A stretch of DNA of 64,000 bases from Diadophis punctatus similis (GCA_023053685.1 JALIGW010000001.1:229300434-229364433), one strand, 5' to 3'; counted from the first letter of the stretch, positions 44,757 to 57,971 are shown. Numbers and translations are program-made. The notes: a model not told the origin generated them from the sequence alone.

Positions 44757-46507
44757 TCTTGTTGCTAGTTCTCATAATGGTTATATGAAAGTGGGGAGGA
44801 AAATAAAAGCAAATATATAAAAATATAAAGCAAATGGATGTTATAAAAATGTGAACAATTGACTCACGGAAGCAAAAAATCATTCCATCTGTGTAATGGA
44901 TTGCTCAAATACAATTTTGCTATGTCAATTCATTGGGCTAAAAAAATATGCACAATGATGCTGAACTATAAATATGCCTGAATGACATTTTTCAGTGAGG
45001 TCAATATGTTCTATCCATGAAGAATAAGATGCCAACAAAAATAATTTTATTTCTGATCGAGTTTAATATTCCAACATTTGTTCCAAGAGCCAGTCATTTA
45101 TGGTGTAGTATTAAGAGACAACCCTTTTCTACTAAACTTCAGCCATAAATGAAGAGCAATTTTTCACCGCGAGTTTCACTTGCACCCATCAGTCCTCACA
45201 ATTGTTCTTTGGCATTTGTCACAATTTAAATTGCAAAAACTGTATCAAATGGAGAATGACAGTTATATTACACGCACCTAAATTCCTAGAATAAAATCAG
45301 ATTTATTTCTCCAACCTTAACAACATGTACCCACTATAAATATATTGTCATTACTTTGGAGTGGAGGATGAAAAGAATATACTTTCCATTAACCATGTCG
45401 TTGTGTATTATATTATTTTACACAAATTAAAGAATAATGGCATTCCTGTAATGTGGTGCAACTCTCCTCAGCGAAGCAAAGTATTTGGAAACTAAGTAAT
45501 TCTTCCTTACCTGTTCTATTATAAATTATTCTAACTAAAATATAAACATAACTCTGACACATTCTATTTTCCGTAGAGTGAAGAGACAAGCTATTTTCAG
45601 TAATGCTCAGTACATGAATCACAAAAATGAGGAAACTTTAGAGTTGTGCTCTGTGTATGATTCAGTTTGGCTCAATTTTGCTCCAGGTGATCATTTAAAC
45701 AGCAAATTGCTTCATGTGCTCTTTCTCTGACCTTAAATGTCTAGAATCCCTTTAAGTCAACAACAATAAAGAGTTGTCTAGTCAAGTTAAGGAATGTGAT
45801 CTGTAAAGGGATTGACAAGGCAGTCTTTAATAGAATTTCTAAAGATTTGCTTGCTGGACATAACACCATCTATGGAGATGTATCACTACCAGTACTTAAG
45901 ACTCTTAAAAGAGGACAGCCCTCTGGAATGCTTGCAAGCAAGAGATGGAAATGTAGTCCTTTCCTCATATTGTTTTCTGTAACTACAGTATATTGGAGGC
46001 GTATTGAAAGTAATACTGTGTCCCAATAATAATAATGCTTGATAAAACTGTCCTCGTTTATCCAATTTCCTTCTAGAGTCATCCAAGTTAGTGGCCATCA
46101 GCATGTGTTGTGTTTAATGAATTCCACTATTTATGTGCTGAGAAATATTAATCTTCCACCAATTAATTAATTAAATAACTTCACCACTCCACCTCACCCC
46201 ACTCCTAGAGCTTTGAGAAAGAGAAAAATGTCTATCTACTTCCTTTATGCTATACATAATTTAATATGTTCCGATCATGGCTGTCAATTACCTTTTTATC
46301 TAAGTCAGTGCCTTTTATTACTTTAATCTAGTTCCCTAGCTGATTAGTCTCCAGTAACATCCTGTCTAGTCTAACATGAATTCTATACAAATGGTACTAG
46401 AATGCTAAGTACCAGTTATATTGGATGCTTTTACATCTCATAATAGTTTAGGACCAGTTTATTATAAGGTTCTCTTGTATCTTGCCAAGGTTTTAAGTCT
46501 GTCTAGA
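44757..46507. other. Unique sequence
   Basis: No exon recognised. Donor-like TTCCTTACCTG (minus) near 45505 has no convincing frame behind it. About 44820-45000 is CNE-like by eye. Confidence 0.35.
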
Positions 46508-46610
46508 CCAGGGATCCTCAAACTCTTCAGTTCATCAATCCCTTCATAAGGTTTCAGATTGTTCATCAACCCCCATACCACTTTAATTAGTAGTGCTAGA
46601 AATAAATAAT
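46508..46610. mobile_element. hAT terminal fragment
   Basis: CAGGGATCCTCAAACTC preceded by GTCTAGAC, matching the terminus of 58716-59612. No right end found. Confidence 0.5.
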
Positions 46611-46670
46611 AATATCAATCTTAGGTAGTCCCAATGATTATCTAAGTTATTGAGGAATCATGGTCTAGAT

Positions 46671-46879
46671 TAAGGGTACTCAACCCCTGGGGCTGCGGCC
46701 CATTCGGAACTGGACCATGAAAAGTGTCAGGCGAGTGGGCGCTTGTGCTCGGGTGAGAGGCAGGCACTTGTGCACGAAGCTCCCCTCACATGAGCGGCAG
46801 GCACCTGCCACTTGCACGGAACCATCCTCTCTGCCTCCCCCGTACCGGGCCACCAAGCTGAAAAAGTTGGGGACTGCTG
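46671..46879. mobile_element. hAT MITE, about 209 bp
   Basis: GGGTACTCAACCCCTGGGG ... AAAAAGTTGGGGACTGCTG flanked by GTCTAGAT (46663-46670) and ATCTAGCT (46880-46887), six of eight bases equal. The next hAT element is inserted immediately at its right edge. Confidence 0.7.
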
Positions 46880-46888
46880 ATCTAGCTG

Positions 46889-47785
46889 TAGAGATGTAAA
46901 ATTTCCGGAAATTTTGAAGCTCGGAAAAAAACCCATTTTTTTCCCGTTTTTTTTTAGGGGGAAAACGGAAATTTTTGGAAAAATTGAAAAAAATGCTACA
47001 TTAGCACTTTTTTTGTCTTTTTAAGATTGAAAGTCATTCTGTTACTTTAGGAACATAAAATATGACTGGACAATTTGACTTGGCATAAAATTATCACAAC
47101 TAGCATATTAAAAATATAGTATAGCTAAACAATTAGCACAAAAAGAATTTACTTTATAATATTCATTTGTAATTGTAACAAAGGGAGCAACAATCTCCTG
47201 AACTGCTTACTAGTTTATGTGGAACAGCCAAAAAGCCTCCACAAAACAATTTTCAAAACCAAAAGTAACAATTTTTCATATTTCCTCTCCACAGTATTAA
47301 ATAAAAATAAAAATACTTCATTCAGCACAGGTCCTTTTTATTGCTCTGTATTTTCTTCCAATGCTTTTGAGGCCTAGTGAAGAGGACAGAACAAACCAAA
47401 CACACCCATTAACATGTAAAAGCAAAACTGAAACCTTTTTCTTGTTACAATAGCAGCACCTCCTAAAGGAAGAAATGCATACTGTTTTTGCATTGGAGGG
47501 TTCAGTTTGTTACCTAGGACTTGCTTGTCCTCACTCAGTGCACAGAAATTAGAGTAATCTGAAATCATACATTTTTTAAGAAATGATTTGGAAAATATTT
47601 GAACATCCTTTCTTAAAATATTTTATTCATCATGTTAAAATAAAATATTCCACAATGTTTTTTTTCTTTTTTCAATTTTTCCAATTTTTTGGAAAAAAAA
47701 CAAAAAAGCCTTCAGGAAAAAAATGAAAAAACCCCACGTTTTTTTTCTATTTTTTCTGGGTTTTTTTCGGGCCTTCACATCTCTA
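46889..47785. mobile_element. hAT element, 897 bp, perfect TSD
   Basis: Termini TAGAGATGTAAAATTTCCGG and the complement ending GGGCCTTCACATCTCTA, with exact TCTAGCTG on both sides (46881-46888, 47786-47793). Long A- and T-rich subterminal arms. No transposase frame found. Confidence 0.85.
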
Positions 47786-47793
47786 TCTAGCTG

Positions 47794-49383
47794 CATAGTC
47801 TACATGTCTATAATCAAGGTTTCTAAGATGGGAAAACATAGGATTTCTTCCAATTCTGGCGCTCTCTTAGTTTTGCTACCATCAAAAAAGTCACATCACA
47901 ATTTTATAATATTTTGCTCTACAAAATCAAGGAAAATATCTTGCATTTTAGGATACATTAATTGCATCTTTTGGCAAGGACAAAAGGCATGAAGCAGTCG
48001 CTGTCTCTTATCTCTTTATAAACATTTCCATATAACTGACTAAACAACCCATATGAAACAATAAAAATTTGCTAAGGTTTTTTGTAAATTATGATTATTT
48101 TCCGTCAAGTCGCTTTTGACTCCTAACAACCATATAGATAGATTCTCTCTATGGCGATTTGTCCCTAACTTCAGATCACCCAACTGTGCACATATTGCAC
48201 TGTAAACAGAATCCATCAATCTTTGTTGCATCTGTATGCACATAGATACTTTTTCTCTCCAGGCTGTTTGGATAAAGACAAAAAAAAAAAAACCCCTGTC
48301 TTCTCCTGTTAGATATAAAATGAAAACTCAAACAAATTCCTAGGTCAAGGTTTAGATGGCAAATTATCTGAAAGATACATTTGATGTACATTAGCTTATT
48401 ATCTCCACTGCAAATTTACTCTTATGTCAAATTGCTAACTTTTCTTTATATCTGATGTCAACGCTTCAGTGGTAACTTGCATATAGTCTCTTCCCAAGAA
48501 ATACTGGCTGCCTGAATGAACACACTTCAAATTATTCTTTAACTGTAAGTACAACCATACTTTCTATATTAAATTTAATCTGAACATCATCAGTGTTTTT
48601 TCTTAAAAAAATACTTTTTTCTTTTCAATAAGAGCTAAAAGATCTGCTACAGTGATTTAATTTTAAAAACTGTGCAGTCGTGTTTTGATAAGACAGTGTA
48701 TTTCCTGAACTAGACAGAGGTGCAGAGATTCTTGTCCCTGGAAAACAACTTGATGATTTGCAGCCAGCTGGCATTTAGCTGCACTAATAAAACTAATTGC
48801 TTTATGGTGGCTCGTAAGAGATGGCAAGGCACAGCAGCTCCCTAAAACTGCGATGACCTGAAAGGAAACATTAAAAGCAGCCAACTGTTTAGTATTCATG
48901 GCAGGTAGAACTGGATATGGCCCATGGATGAATATGAGGATTCTGACATCATTTTGTTATACAAATAAATATGAACCATTAGCACACTTCTGGGAAAGAA
49001 TATGCAGCTATTCTTCATGCAGTGGCCAGGTTAAATTGGTCACTTTCACTGGTGCTCCCTGCAGCAGAAGGGTAAATTACCAAGGACAGATGAACATCTG
49101 AAAGCCCTCGGGACACAAGCAATGGTTACTGCAGAAAACATTATTGGAATACAAAAATGGGTTGTGTGCACCACACCTTTGCTGTGATAAATGTGAAAAA
49201 AAAACCCACCCAAAAGCTACATCCTTAGAGTGTTGTAGCACACTTTCTTTGAAGACAGACTTCTTTTAACATAGAAACAGGGAAAGCTGCAGTCGCTAAA
49301 CGTGGTAAGCCTGAGGTGTACATCTATGCCTTTATCACTATGCATTATAGAAAATGAAATATTGTGTTCAACGTTCCGGCATA
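47794..49383. other. Unique sequence, one CNE-like block
   Basis: 48660-48890 (minus) has an acceptor-like TTTCCTTTCAG and a 65-codon frame behind it (ending at 48663), but the peptide is not protein-like. The stretch carries E-box CAGCTG and TAATTG-type motifs. A dispersed-repeat-like segment lies near 48095-48170. No CHID1 match. Confidence 0.35.
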
Positions 49384-49385
49384 TA

Positions 49386-50392
49386 CCGTATTTTTCAGAG
49401 TATAAGACGCACCTTTTTACCCCCCAAAAGAGGGTGAAAACTTGGGTGCGTCTTATATACCGAATGTAGCTCCACCCACCCAGCCACCCCCACCCTTTGG
49501 CCTCTGTCTTCCAGCAATTTACCTGTTTGCAGCAAACAGGGAAGAGCCTGTAAAGCCAAGCAAGTCATTAGCAGCTTCCCGACCTACAGCTGATTTGCCA
49601 CGTGCTAAAATGAAACTGAAACTGCAAAGAGGCAAATAGCTGGGAGAGACATGCAGATTTTTATTTTCTGTTGAACTGGATGCTAGGATGCAAGGGGGTA
49701 AGTGAATAACTATAAACGTCTGTAGCATGTTCAAATTATTAATTTTTTAAAGACTGCTTTATTATTGTTCTAGAGCCAGGGGTCTCCAACCTTGGCAATT
49801 TTAAGGCTTGTGGACTTCAACTCCCAGAATTCCACAGCCAGCTTTGTTAGCTTTGCTGGCTGTGGAATTCTGGGAGTTGAAGTCCACAAGTCTTAAAGTT
49901 GCCAAGGTTGGAGACCCCTGTTTCTAGACAACTTAACAAAATAAAGAAGCTTTTTAAAATAAATGCTTGCTCTGAAGAGGCCCAGTGCTATTGTATCTTC
50001 TTTTAAATAATAGAGAATAATGTATACTTCCAGAAATTTTAATTAATTTTAACAGCTCTGTACAAGTATAGTCTGAAATGTAACAGTGTTCTGTTTAGTA
50101 TTAGAGTTAAATCCTGACTTACCTTGGAGTAGATCTATTTAAATAATTGGGAGGAGTTAGTGTGACTACATTTAAGAAAACTTTTTGGCATAATGTACAT
50201 TTATCCAATTCTTTGCTATTTCTATGGGTCAGGCACACATGCACAGAAATACACAGAAAACAGTGTATATCATCTGTGTTGTTTGCTGTTTGGCAAATTG
50301 CTTGGAGGCAGAGGCCTTTTTTCCTTGTTTTCCTCCCCCAAAACTAAGGTGCGTCTTATACTCCAGTGCATCTTATACTCCGAAAAATACGG
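49386..50392. mobile_element. TIR DNA transposon (TA target), non-autonomous
   Basis: CCGTATTTTTCAGAGTATAA ... TATACTCCGAAAAATACGG between TA dinucleotides (49384-49385, 50393-50394). About 1 kb with no transposase frame. It carries the nested palindrome 49777-49920. Confidence 0.85.
49777..49920. mobile_element. Near-perfect palindromic hAT-type MITE
   Basis: CAGGGGTCTCCAACCTTGGC ... CAAGGTTGGAGACCCCTG. Arms of about 60 bp are nearly perfect inverse copies. Flanks contain shifted TTCTAGA motifs, so the duplication is only approximate. Confidence 0.8.
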
Positions 50393-50479
50393 TAGTTTCT
50401 ATAGAGACACTCTGAGAAGTAAGATGAATGGAAAAGGGAGATAGGCCAGATTCTGGAGAGTCTAAAAATCTATATTCCA
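50393..50479 (-). repeat. Inverted duplication, copy B
   Basis: Reverse complement of copy A, identical throughout. It begins at the TA target site of the transposon at 49386-50392 and ends just before the GC-rich element at 50495. Confidence 0.92.
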
Positions 50480-50494
50480 CCATATTTATAAAAT

Positions 50495-50740
50495 CAGTGG
50501 TGGGTTCCTGCCGGAGCTGTCCAGTGCATAGCTCCGGTAGGGAGCGGCCAATTACACAATTTGCGCGCAACCGCTCCGGAGCCGTCTTCGCCGGTCCGTC
50601 ACACGCGTCGCCATCTTTTTGTGAGAATTTTTGGGCGATTTTGCTTCTGCGCATGCGTGGAAGCAAAATTGCGCTGAAATCTCACGAGGGGACGCGCGCG
50701 TGCGCGAGATTTTGCTTCCGCGCATGCTGAAAGCAATACC
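50495..50740. mobile_element. GC-rich MITE fragment
   Basis: Starts CAGTGGTGGGTTCCTGCCGG, like the hAT termini at 36889, and contains GC-rich palindromes with CGCATGC cores (TTCTGCGCATGCGTGGAAG near 50645). No right terminus found. Confidence 0.55.
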
Positions 50741-51438
50741 AACAATACTCATCACACCAGAAATATTCAGGTAGCATCAGTCTCCTGAAGTTCTACCAGT
50801 GAGTTTGAAGACCAGGAGCATGTTAAAATCATCTCCTAATCTTCAGCTTTTACTTATAAGCTTATGCTGAAAAAGCCAGTGGCCACACCACCGTCGCAGC
50901 ATATAGGCAAACTGAGTTCCTAGCATAAAACCACTGATCCTTAAAGATTGTTTTGAACCATTGTGAAATTCTCAAGTCCTGACTGGATTTCCCAACTTCC
51001 TTCATTGTTCAATTGCAAATGGGAATGATCCTGTAAGAAATTTAACTCTAATGACCCTTACAGATCTTGACAAACAAGCCTTCTTTTCAAAATTGTTTAT
51101 TTTAAGCTAATCATTCATATGAATCTGTCTGGATAAAGATCTCAAGAGTTGCAGGACATTAGCAGCTGTGGCTCAATTGTAGCTTAGCTAGGGAGAAGTT
51201 GCTGTACATCAGAAGTGGGCCAGTAAGCATAGCTGAAATATTCAGCACATTTTTGGGGCCAGTAAGCACAGCTGAAATATTAAGCACATTGAAGGCACTT
51301 GCACAAAATGGGTATCATGGGAAGGCTTGCTTATTTAAGTAATTAACTGTCATGCCAAGTGCAACCAGTAACAAAACACTCATTTACCAGAAAGCAAGGT
51401 AGATGTGTTTGCAAAGAAAGCTTTGGGCTTCAGACATG
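50741..51438. other. Unique sequence
   Basis: A local direct repeat of about 35 bp (GCCAGTAAGCATAGCTGAAA type) lies near 51218-51290. No gene seen. Confidence 0.4.
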
Positions 51439-51876
51439 CAGGTAGTCCTTAATTTACCACTGCAACTGAGCCCCACATTTCTGTTTGCAAAGCAAGACAG
51501 TTGTTAAGTGAATTTTGCTCCCATTTTACGATCTTTTGTGCCACAGTTGTTAAATGAATCACCTCAGTTATTACATTATTAACACAAGTGTTAAGGGAAT
51601 CTGGCTTCCCCATTGACTTTGCTTGTCAGAAGGTTGCAAAAGGTGATCAAACGACCTTGGTACACTGCAACCAGCTTAAATACATGCTATTTGCCAAGCA
51701 TTCAAATTATGACCATGTGACCACCAGGATGCTTGAACAGTCATAAGTGTGAAAAACAATCGGGGCGGGGTTGGATTAGATGACCTACAATGTACCTCCC
51801 AACTCTGAGTTTGACACAGTGCCGTTGTAACTTCGAACAGTTACTAAACTAATGGTTGTAAGTAGAGGATTGCATG
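51439..51876. mobile_element. Tc1/mariner-like MITE
   Basis: CAGGTAGTCCTTAATTTACC ... GTAGAGGATTGCATG then TA. A full-length diverged member of the family at 55627-56015. Confidence 0.82.
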
Positions 51877-52239
51877 TATACCATTTTAATTATAAACATG
51901 ATTAGGAAGCCTAGGTACAGTATGCCACCTGAAGGATGACACTAGTTAGCTATGACAGTACTGGGCTAGCTGAGCCAATGATTTAATTGAAAGAGGAGAG
52001 GGAGGGAGGAAGCACAGCTCAAGACTGAAAGAAAGGATTTTTGTTCATCTGCCTTCCAAAGCCATCAACAGACGAGGCTGCAACATCTCATTAAGCTAAG
52101 AAATCAGAACAATCTGATAAGGATTATTTGTTGAAACTGCAGAGTTTTAATGTGCTTTCTTCAAAGTTGGGGTTTACAGACAGATGTACTTTTAAGTTCT
52201 AACAATACTTATCTTAGATTGTTATATTTTCCCCCATGT
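51877..52239. other. Unique sequence
   Basis: No features recognised. Confidence 0.35.
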
Positions 52240-52484
52240 TTTATTTATTTTATTTATATAACGTATAAAAATTCAATTTCCATCAAACAGTGTTTGTGAT
52301 CTGGGTACAGTTGTTTTTAAGCAGTCATAATCCACATATTTGCTATACTATTCATCACAATATTGATAATATAATAATAATATAATAACAATAATACTTA
52401 ACATTATCTTCTTTAACAACTCTCCACTTTTAACATTTCCTCTTTTTATGTCTCCTTTCTAACTTCTGTTTCTATTGTCTAGCC

Positions 52485-52831
52485 CAGCGGTCAGCAACCC
52501 GCGGCTCTGGAGCCGCATGTGGCTCTTTCATCCCTCTGCTGCAGCTCCGTGTCACTGGTTGGCGCCACAATTTTGAGAGGAGCTTCCGGTTGGGGGGGGG
52601 GGGGGAAACATGGCGTGCCAGGAGGAGACTCTATGGCAAGGGGCGGGTTTTCCGGTCGGCTCCACAATTGATAGGGCTTTTGGTTTAGGACAGGTAGAGG
52701 AAAAAGGACACCGCACTAGGAGGAGACTCTATGGTGGGGGAACCAGACTTCCGGTCGGCGCCAGAATTGAATGGGGGGCTTTTGGTTAGGATCTTTGTGG
52801 CTCTTTGAAGGTTTAAGGTTCCGAACCCCTG
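52485..52831. mobile_element. hAT MITE, 347 bp, perfect TSD
   Basis: CAGCGGTCAGCAACCCGCGG ... AGGTTCCGAACCCCTG with exact GTCTAGCC on both sides (52477-52484, 52832-52839). It contains an internal direct repeat (AGGAGACTCTATGG twice). Confidence 0.9.
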
Positions 52832-53153
52832 GTCTAGCCATTGATAAAATACATCCCATATAAAAAAAATATTCAGTTTCTTCTTTATCCTTAATAGTAA
52901 GCGTTAGTCTATCCATTTCTGCGCATTCTAGTATTTTCTTAATTACATTCTCATCTGGCAGAATCTCATCATTTTTCCATTACTGTCCAAATACAATTCT
53001 GGCTGCAGTTAATATATGTAAACCAGATATATAGGCCCTTTATCATATTTTTCCGGTAAGATGTCCAACAAAAATGTCTCTGGTTTCAAATCTATATCAT
53101 TTTTTCCAACCTAGTATATATTTTTGTCCAATATTTTTTAGCTTTTGGGAATG

Positions 53154-54013
53154 TCCACAACTCCAAACGCGCGGCCTTGCCTGAGATCGTCCCTGCTGGG
53201 AACTACTGTTCCCCAGCTGCCGTCAGCGCTCTCTGCCCACCCCCCACCTCGGCAGCTGCCAGCCAGGGAATGGTAGTTCCCAGCAGAGAGGATCCCAGGC
53301 AAGGACACACATTTGGAGCTTCTCTGGCTGTTGCGTGGCACTGCCGAGGTGGGAGGGGGACAGAGAGAGCTGCTGCCGGCCGGGGAACGGTGGATCCCAG
53401 CAGGGAGGATCCCAGGCAAGGCCACGTGTTTGGAGCTTCTCTCTCTGCTGAGGTGGGGGGGTGGCAGAGAGAGCTGCTGCCGGCCGGGGAACGGTGGAAC
53501 CCAGCAGGGAGGATCCTAGGCATGGCCGTGCATTTGGAACTTCTCCGGCTGCTGAGGTGGGGGGCAGAGAGAGCTGCTGCCGGCTGGGGAACGGTGGTTC
53601 CCAGCGGGGAGGACCCAAGGCAAGGCCGCGCTTTTGGAGCTTCCCTGGCCGACGAATGGCGCTTTCGAGATGGTGGGGCTAAGAGAGCTGCCGCCGGCTT
53701 GGGAATGGCTGCTGCTTTGTCTCACCAGGGAACAGGCTGGTACCTGGTTGTCCTCCGGTAAGAGGCGCACCGGCCCTCTTGGAAGAAGTGGGGGACACAT
53801 GCGCGGGATGGAGGCACACACATGCGCAGTGAGGGGTTTGTATGTGTGCATGTGCAGTGCGGGCCGCATGCACAGGGGGAGCACAGGGGAGTGTCATGCG
53901 CGCATGTGCAAATGGAGGTGCACATTGTATTATGGGTGCCAGCACGCGCAAGTGCAACAGCGCTCTCACGCTCTGACTTTTGGCACGCAATGCCAAAAAG
54001 GTTCGCCATCACT
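53154..54013. mobile_element. GC-rich hAT-type element with ~105-bp tandem units
   Basis: The right end is the complement of CAGTGATGGCGAACC, a hAT-type terminus common in squamates. The left terminus is missing. Inside, four to five direct units (about 53268-53700) each contain AGAGAGAGCTGCTGCCGGCC and GGATCCCAGGCAAGGCC variants, and one inverted unit lies at 53155-53265, making a fold-back. Open frames up to 194 codons here are array artefacts. It interrupts the L1 remnant. Confidence 0.7.
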
Positions 54014-54390
54014 GTCCTATCCGAAGTTTTTAACCCAAGCAATCATTGTCTCCTTTACCTGCTCGCTTTCAAGCTTAATACTTAATAAATAACAATATAT
54101 TTTCTTTATTCGTTTTCATCCGTTGCAGTTAATATCTGGTCTAATTCTGTTAACTCTTTGTTAAAACCATACATTTTAGCATCCTTCTCATAACAAGATT
54201 GTATCTGCATGTGTGGCCACCATGCAATGTCCATACCTTGGCTACTGATTGTTATATTTTTTTTAATCACGTGTCTTTCACATCTTTAAAGGGCTTACTA
54301 TATGTCACCCTATTTCTACACTTTGCATAGTGTTGCTTCTCCCCAAAGAGAATAACAATACACATAGGCACATATGTCACACTTATTTTT

Positions 54391-54393
<3 letters not shown>

Positions 54394-54461
<68 letters not shown>
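54394..54461. repeat. (GA)n microsatellite, left arm
   Basis: About 34 GA units directly left of a SINE. Confidence 0.97.
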
Positions 54462-54463
<2 letters not shown>

Positions 54464-54464
54464 T

Positions 54465-54698
54465 AATAGCAATAGCAATAGCACTTAGACTTATATACCG
54501 CTTCATAGTGCTTTACAGCCCTCTCTAAGCGGTTTACAGAGTTCAGCATATTGCCCCCAACAATCTGGGTCCTCATTTTACCCACCTTGGAAGGATGGAA
54601 GGCTGAGTCAACCTTGAGCCAGTGAGATTTGAACAACTGAACTGCTGAACTAGCAGTAGCCTGCAGTGCTGCATTTAAACACTGCACCATCTCGGCTC
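54465..54698 (-). mobile_element. tRNA-derived SINE inside a GA array
   Basis: Minus-strand start GAGCCGAGATGGTGCAGTG (A-box region), B-box-like TGTTCAAATCTCAC, a core with GTTGACTCAGCCTTCCATCC and tail GCTATTGCTATTGCTATT. Full length for the family; a better-preserved copy than 19641-19844. GA arrays lie on both sides. Confidence 0.82.
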
Positions 54699-55388
<690 letters not shown>

Positions 55389-55615
55389 TCACCTTTATTA
55401 TTTTTATAAATAACTCAAGGCAGCAGACATGCCTAATATTCCTTCTTCCTTCTGTTTTCCCTACAACAATAATCCTGTGAGGTGAGTTGGGCTTAAAAGA
55501 GACTGACTGGTTCAAAGTCACCTAGCCAGCATTTATGTCTAAGGCAGAAATAGAACTCAGTTTGTTGGATTCTAGCTTGATGCCTCAATCACTAAGTCAA
55601 ACTTGTTCTTTAGGA
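55389..55615 (-). mobile_element. Sauria-type SINE with Bov-B tail
   Basis: The left end is the complement of the Bov-B-derived tail (CACCTTTATTATTTTTATA, AACTCAAGGC). The body contains TCCTGTGAGGTGAGTTGGGC and CAAAGTCACCTAGCC, and the tRNA-derived head lies at the right (decayed A and B boxes, about 55530-55610). Essentially full length. Confidence 0.85.
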
Positions 55616-55626
55616 TCCTTGCTTTA

Positions 55627-56015
55627 CAGGTAGTCCTTGACTTAAGACCACAATTGAGCCCAACATTTCTGTTGTTAAGCAAGACATGTGTTAAGTGAGT
55701 TTTGCCCCATTATACAAGTTTTCTTGCCACCGTTGCTAAATGAATAACTGAAGTTGATAAATTAGTAACCCTGTTGTTAAGTGAATATGGCTTCCCCATT
55801 GAGTTTGCTTGTCAGGAAGTCACAAAGAGGATCACATGACTTGGGGGCACAGCAACAGTCATAAATATGAACCAAGCACCTGAATTTTGATCATATGATC
55901 ATGGGCATGCTTTAACGGTTGTTAAGTGTGAAAAACGGTCATAAATCACATTTTTCAGTGCTGTTGTAACTTTGAACGGTCACTAAACGAACTGTTATAA
56001 GTTGAGGATTACCTG
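55627..56015. mobile_element. Tc1/mariner-like MITE, 389 bp, best copy
   Basis: CAGGTAGTCCTTGACTTAAG ... TAAGTTGAGGATTACCTG between TA dinucleotides (55625-55626, 56016-56017). Serves as the reference for the diverged copies at 10367, 13962, 15782, 40396 and 51439. Confidence 0.9.
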
Positions 56016-56017
56016 TA

Positions 56018-57971
56018 TTTGCAAGCTTTCCCCATAATATCAACAAACCAAAGGAAGTTTTTATCACATGTATTTTCTGGTAGGCAAGAATAACAGCAGG
56101 TTATGACATCATTTTTAATAATCCAGCAAATATTTGTGGATTACTGTTTAGTAATTCACTACATTCTCTTTGATAAAAAATATCTATAAAAGGAAAACCC
56201 AGAAACCTATCTTCAATTAAGATAATACCTACGACATACATTCAACTGAGGACCGGTAATGTCCTTATTTCTTAATAAACAAGTAAACACTGTTTGAGCA
56301 TCTGTATTCATGTTTCCTAAAATTGCTGGGATTAGTAGTAAACCATCAGAGAAAGCACTGTTTCACTCCTCCAGGTCTTCCTCTGGATAAAGTATTGCTG
56401 TGTTAAATACTCAGCATTTCCTCCAGGATATATTTACTTACCTACTATGAAAATATATATGTGTGTGTATTTCAATCAAGGGAACTCTTGACTTAATAGA
56501 CTAAAATGAGGAAAGAAATGCCTTTTAAAATCAAATGGGATTTTACACATGAATGGCACCATCTTACATACATGTTACACAAGTATAAAATAGCAAATGG
56601 GACTGCTATGTATACACGCGATTTATTGTGTTACAAAGACTATTTAACCAAGAACCAGTAAATTAAGGGTATATAGTTCACGAAACCATTCAGAAAATAT
56701 ACTCTGTACAGACATGCAATTTACAGAGAAACATGCTTTTTGATTACTTTCAACTAGAAACTGAATCAAAGGCATTTTGAGCAGGTTCAATAAAAAAGGT
56801 TCTTTATTGGATGATTGATCTCTACAGTCAGAACTCTGCCAAAATGCAAACTTTTTACCCAGAGAAAGCTCACACATTCAGCAAAAAGGTGTCAAGTATT
56901 AAATCATCATGAGATGTTCTGGCATCCATCAACCATCTATCAAAATGTGCAATAAAGGTGTGATGCTTTGTAATGAAATCTTCTGAACAATCCTCCCCTC
57001 CCCTTTCCAAAAGCTAAGTGTTTTCATTCTGGGGAGTTCAGTGAAGGAATTTTACAGATGTCATAACTCAGTAAAGTCACTTTATCTTAACCAAAAGGTA
57101 AAGTGTGTTCTGACTGAAAAGAATATATTCAATTACAAAAGCTCAACTGTAATTTAGTTTCCAACACATATTCTGTGGATGTCTACCCCACAGTTAGAAG
57201 ATAAATCTTCTCTTAAAATTATGTATCCTTCAAAATGCAGACAGAATCCTGCTGAAGACAGGTCAAGGGTTGAAAGGGTCTGACAGCCCTCAAGAGGATT
57301 TGTTTCTCTCATAATATTGAAGGAAGGAAGATCTTGGGTAATAAAGCGACTCAGTACTAAGAGGAACATGTGTTTGTTTTTTTTAAAAAAACATTGAAAT
57401 AAAGTGCAATCAGTTTCATTCTTATTTTCTATTAAGTCTATTCAAGCTCAGTTCCATGTCAGTTTGTCAATTTAATTTTTACAATATTCAGAAAAGGTAA
57501 TATGATTTAGACTGCAGTTAGCCTTAAACTGGCTGGTGGAAGAGAAACTTTGAATGCCTCTTTTTAAAGTAGAAAATGGGATTTACTGTGCATACATATG
57601 TATGCAGCAAGCCTTGAAATCAATACATGCACACAAAACTCAAGTAAACCGGCTTTATTTGCGAAGAAGAGTTTCCTTTAATGCGGGTAATGTTTTTTTC
57701 AAATTCAAAATTCAATTGAATAGGAATCTAACTCAAATCCCATTGCCCGCCCACCAAACTGAATCAAACTGAAACCTAAAACAACAATCTTAAAACGAAA
57801 ATAAACTAGAGGTGGGGCAATGGAGATTGTCTCATGAATATTTCCCACCAGTATCCATCACTCCAGTATAGCCCATAGCCCAGGTGCTCCTTGTAACAAT
57901 TCCTTTTTTTGCAGCAGCTAGTTTAGTCAGTCTTTTTCACAACAGCAGATCTAGAGTGTCTCCCTCTAAGC
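56018..57971. other. Unique AT-rich sequence
   Basis: Several short open frames, none recognisable; no repeats noticed. Confidence 0.4.

Larger units (their letters stand above)
52240..54275 (-). pseudogene. L1 ORF2 C-terminal remnant, interrupted twice
   Basis: Minus-strand L1 sequence in pieces. 54018-54275 encodes VKETMIAWVKNFG and upstream DAKMYGFNKELTELDQIL. 52840-53153 encodes the region after a lost CWKC-type segment (PKAKKYWTKIYT, LTITIKDKEETEYF), and 52240-52484 is an AT-rich 3' end. A GC-rich element (53154-54013) and a hAT MITE (52485-52831) split it. Multiple stops and shifts; inactive. Confidence 0.7.

Noticed and set aside
48663..48899. Exon candidate behind TTTCCTTTCAG on minus
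   Set aside because: Peptide is not protein-like and does not match CHID1; a non-coding conserved block is more plausible.
53177..53761. 194-codon open frame (plus), with overlapping frames on minus
   Set aside because: Reading follows a GC-rich tandem repeat; the peptide repeats with the DNA unit and matches no family.
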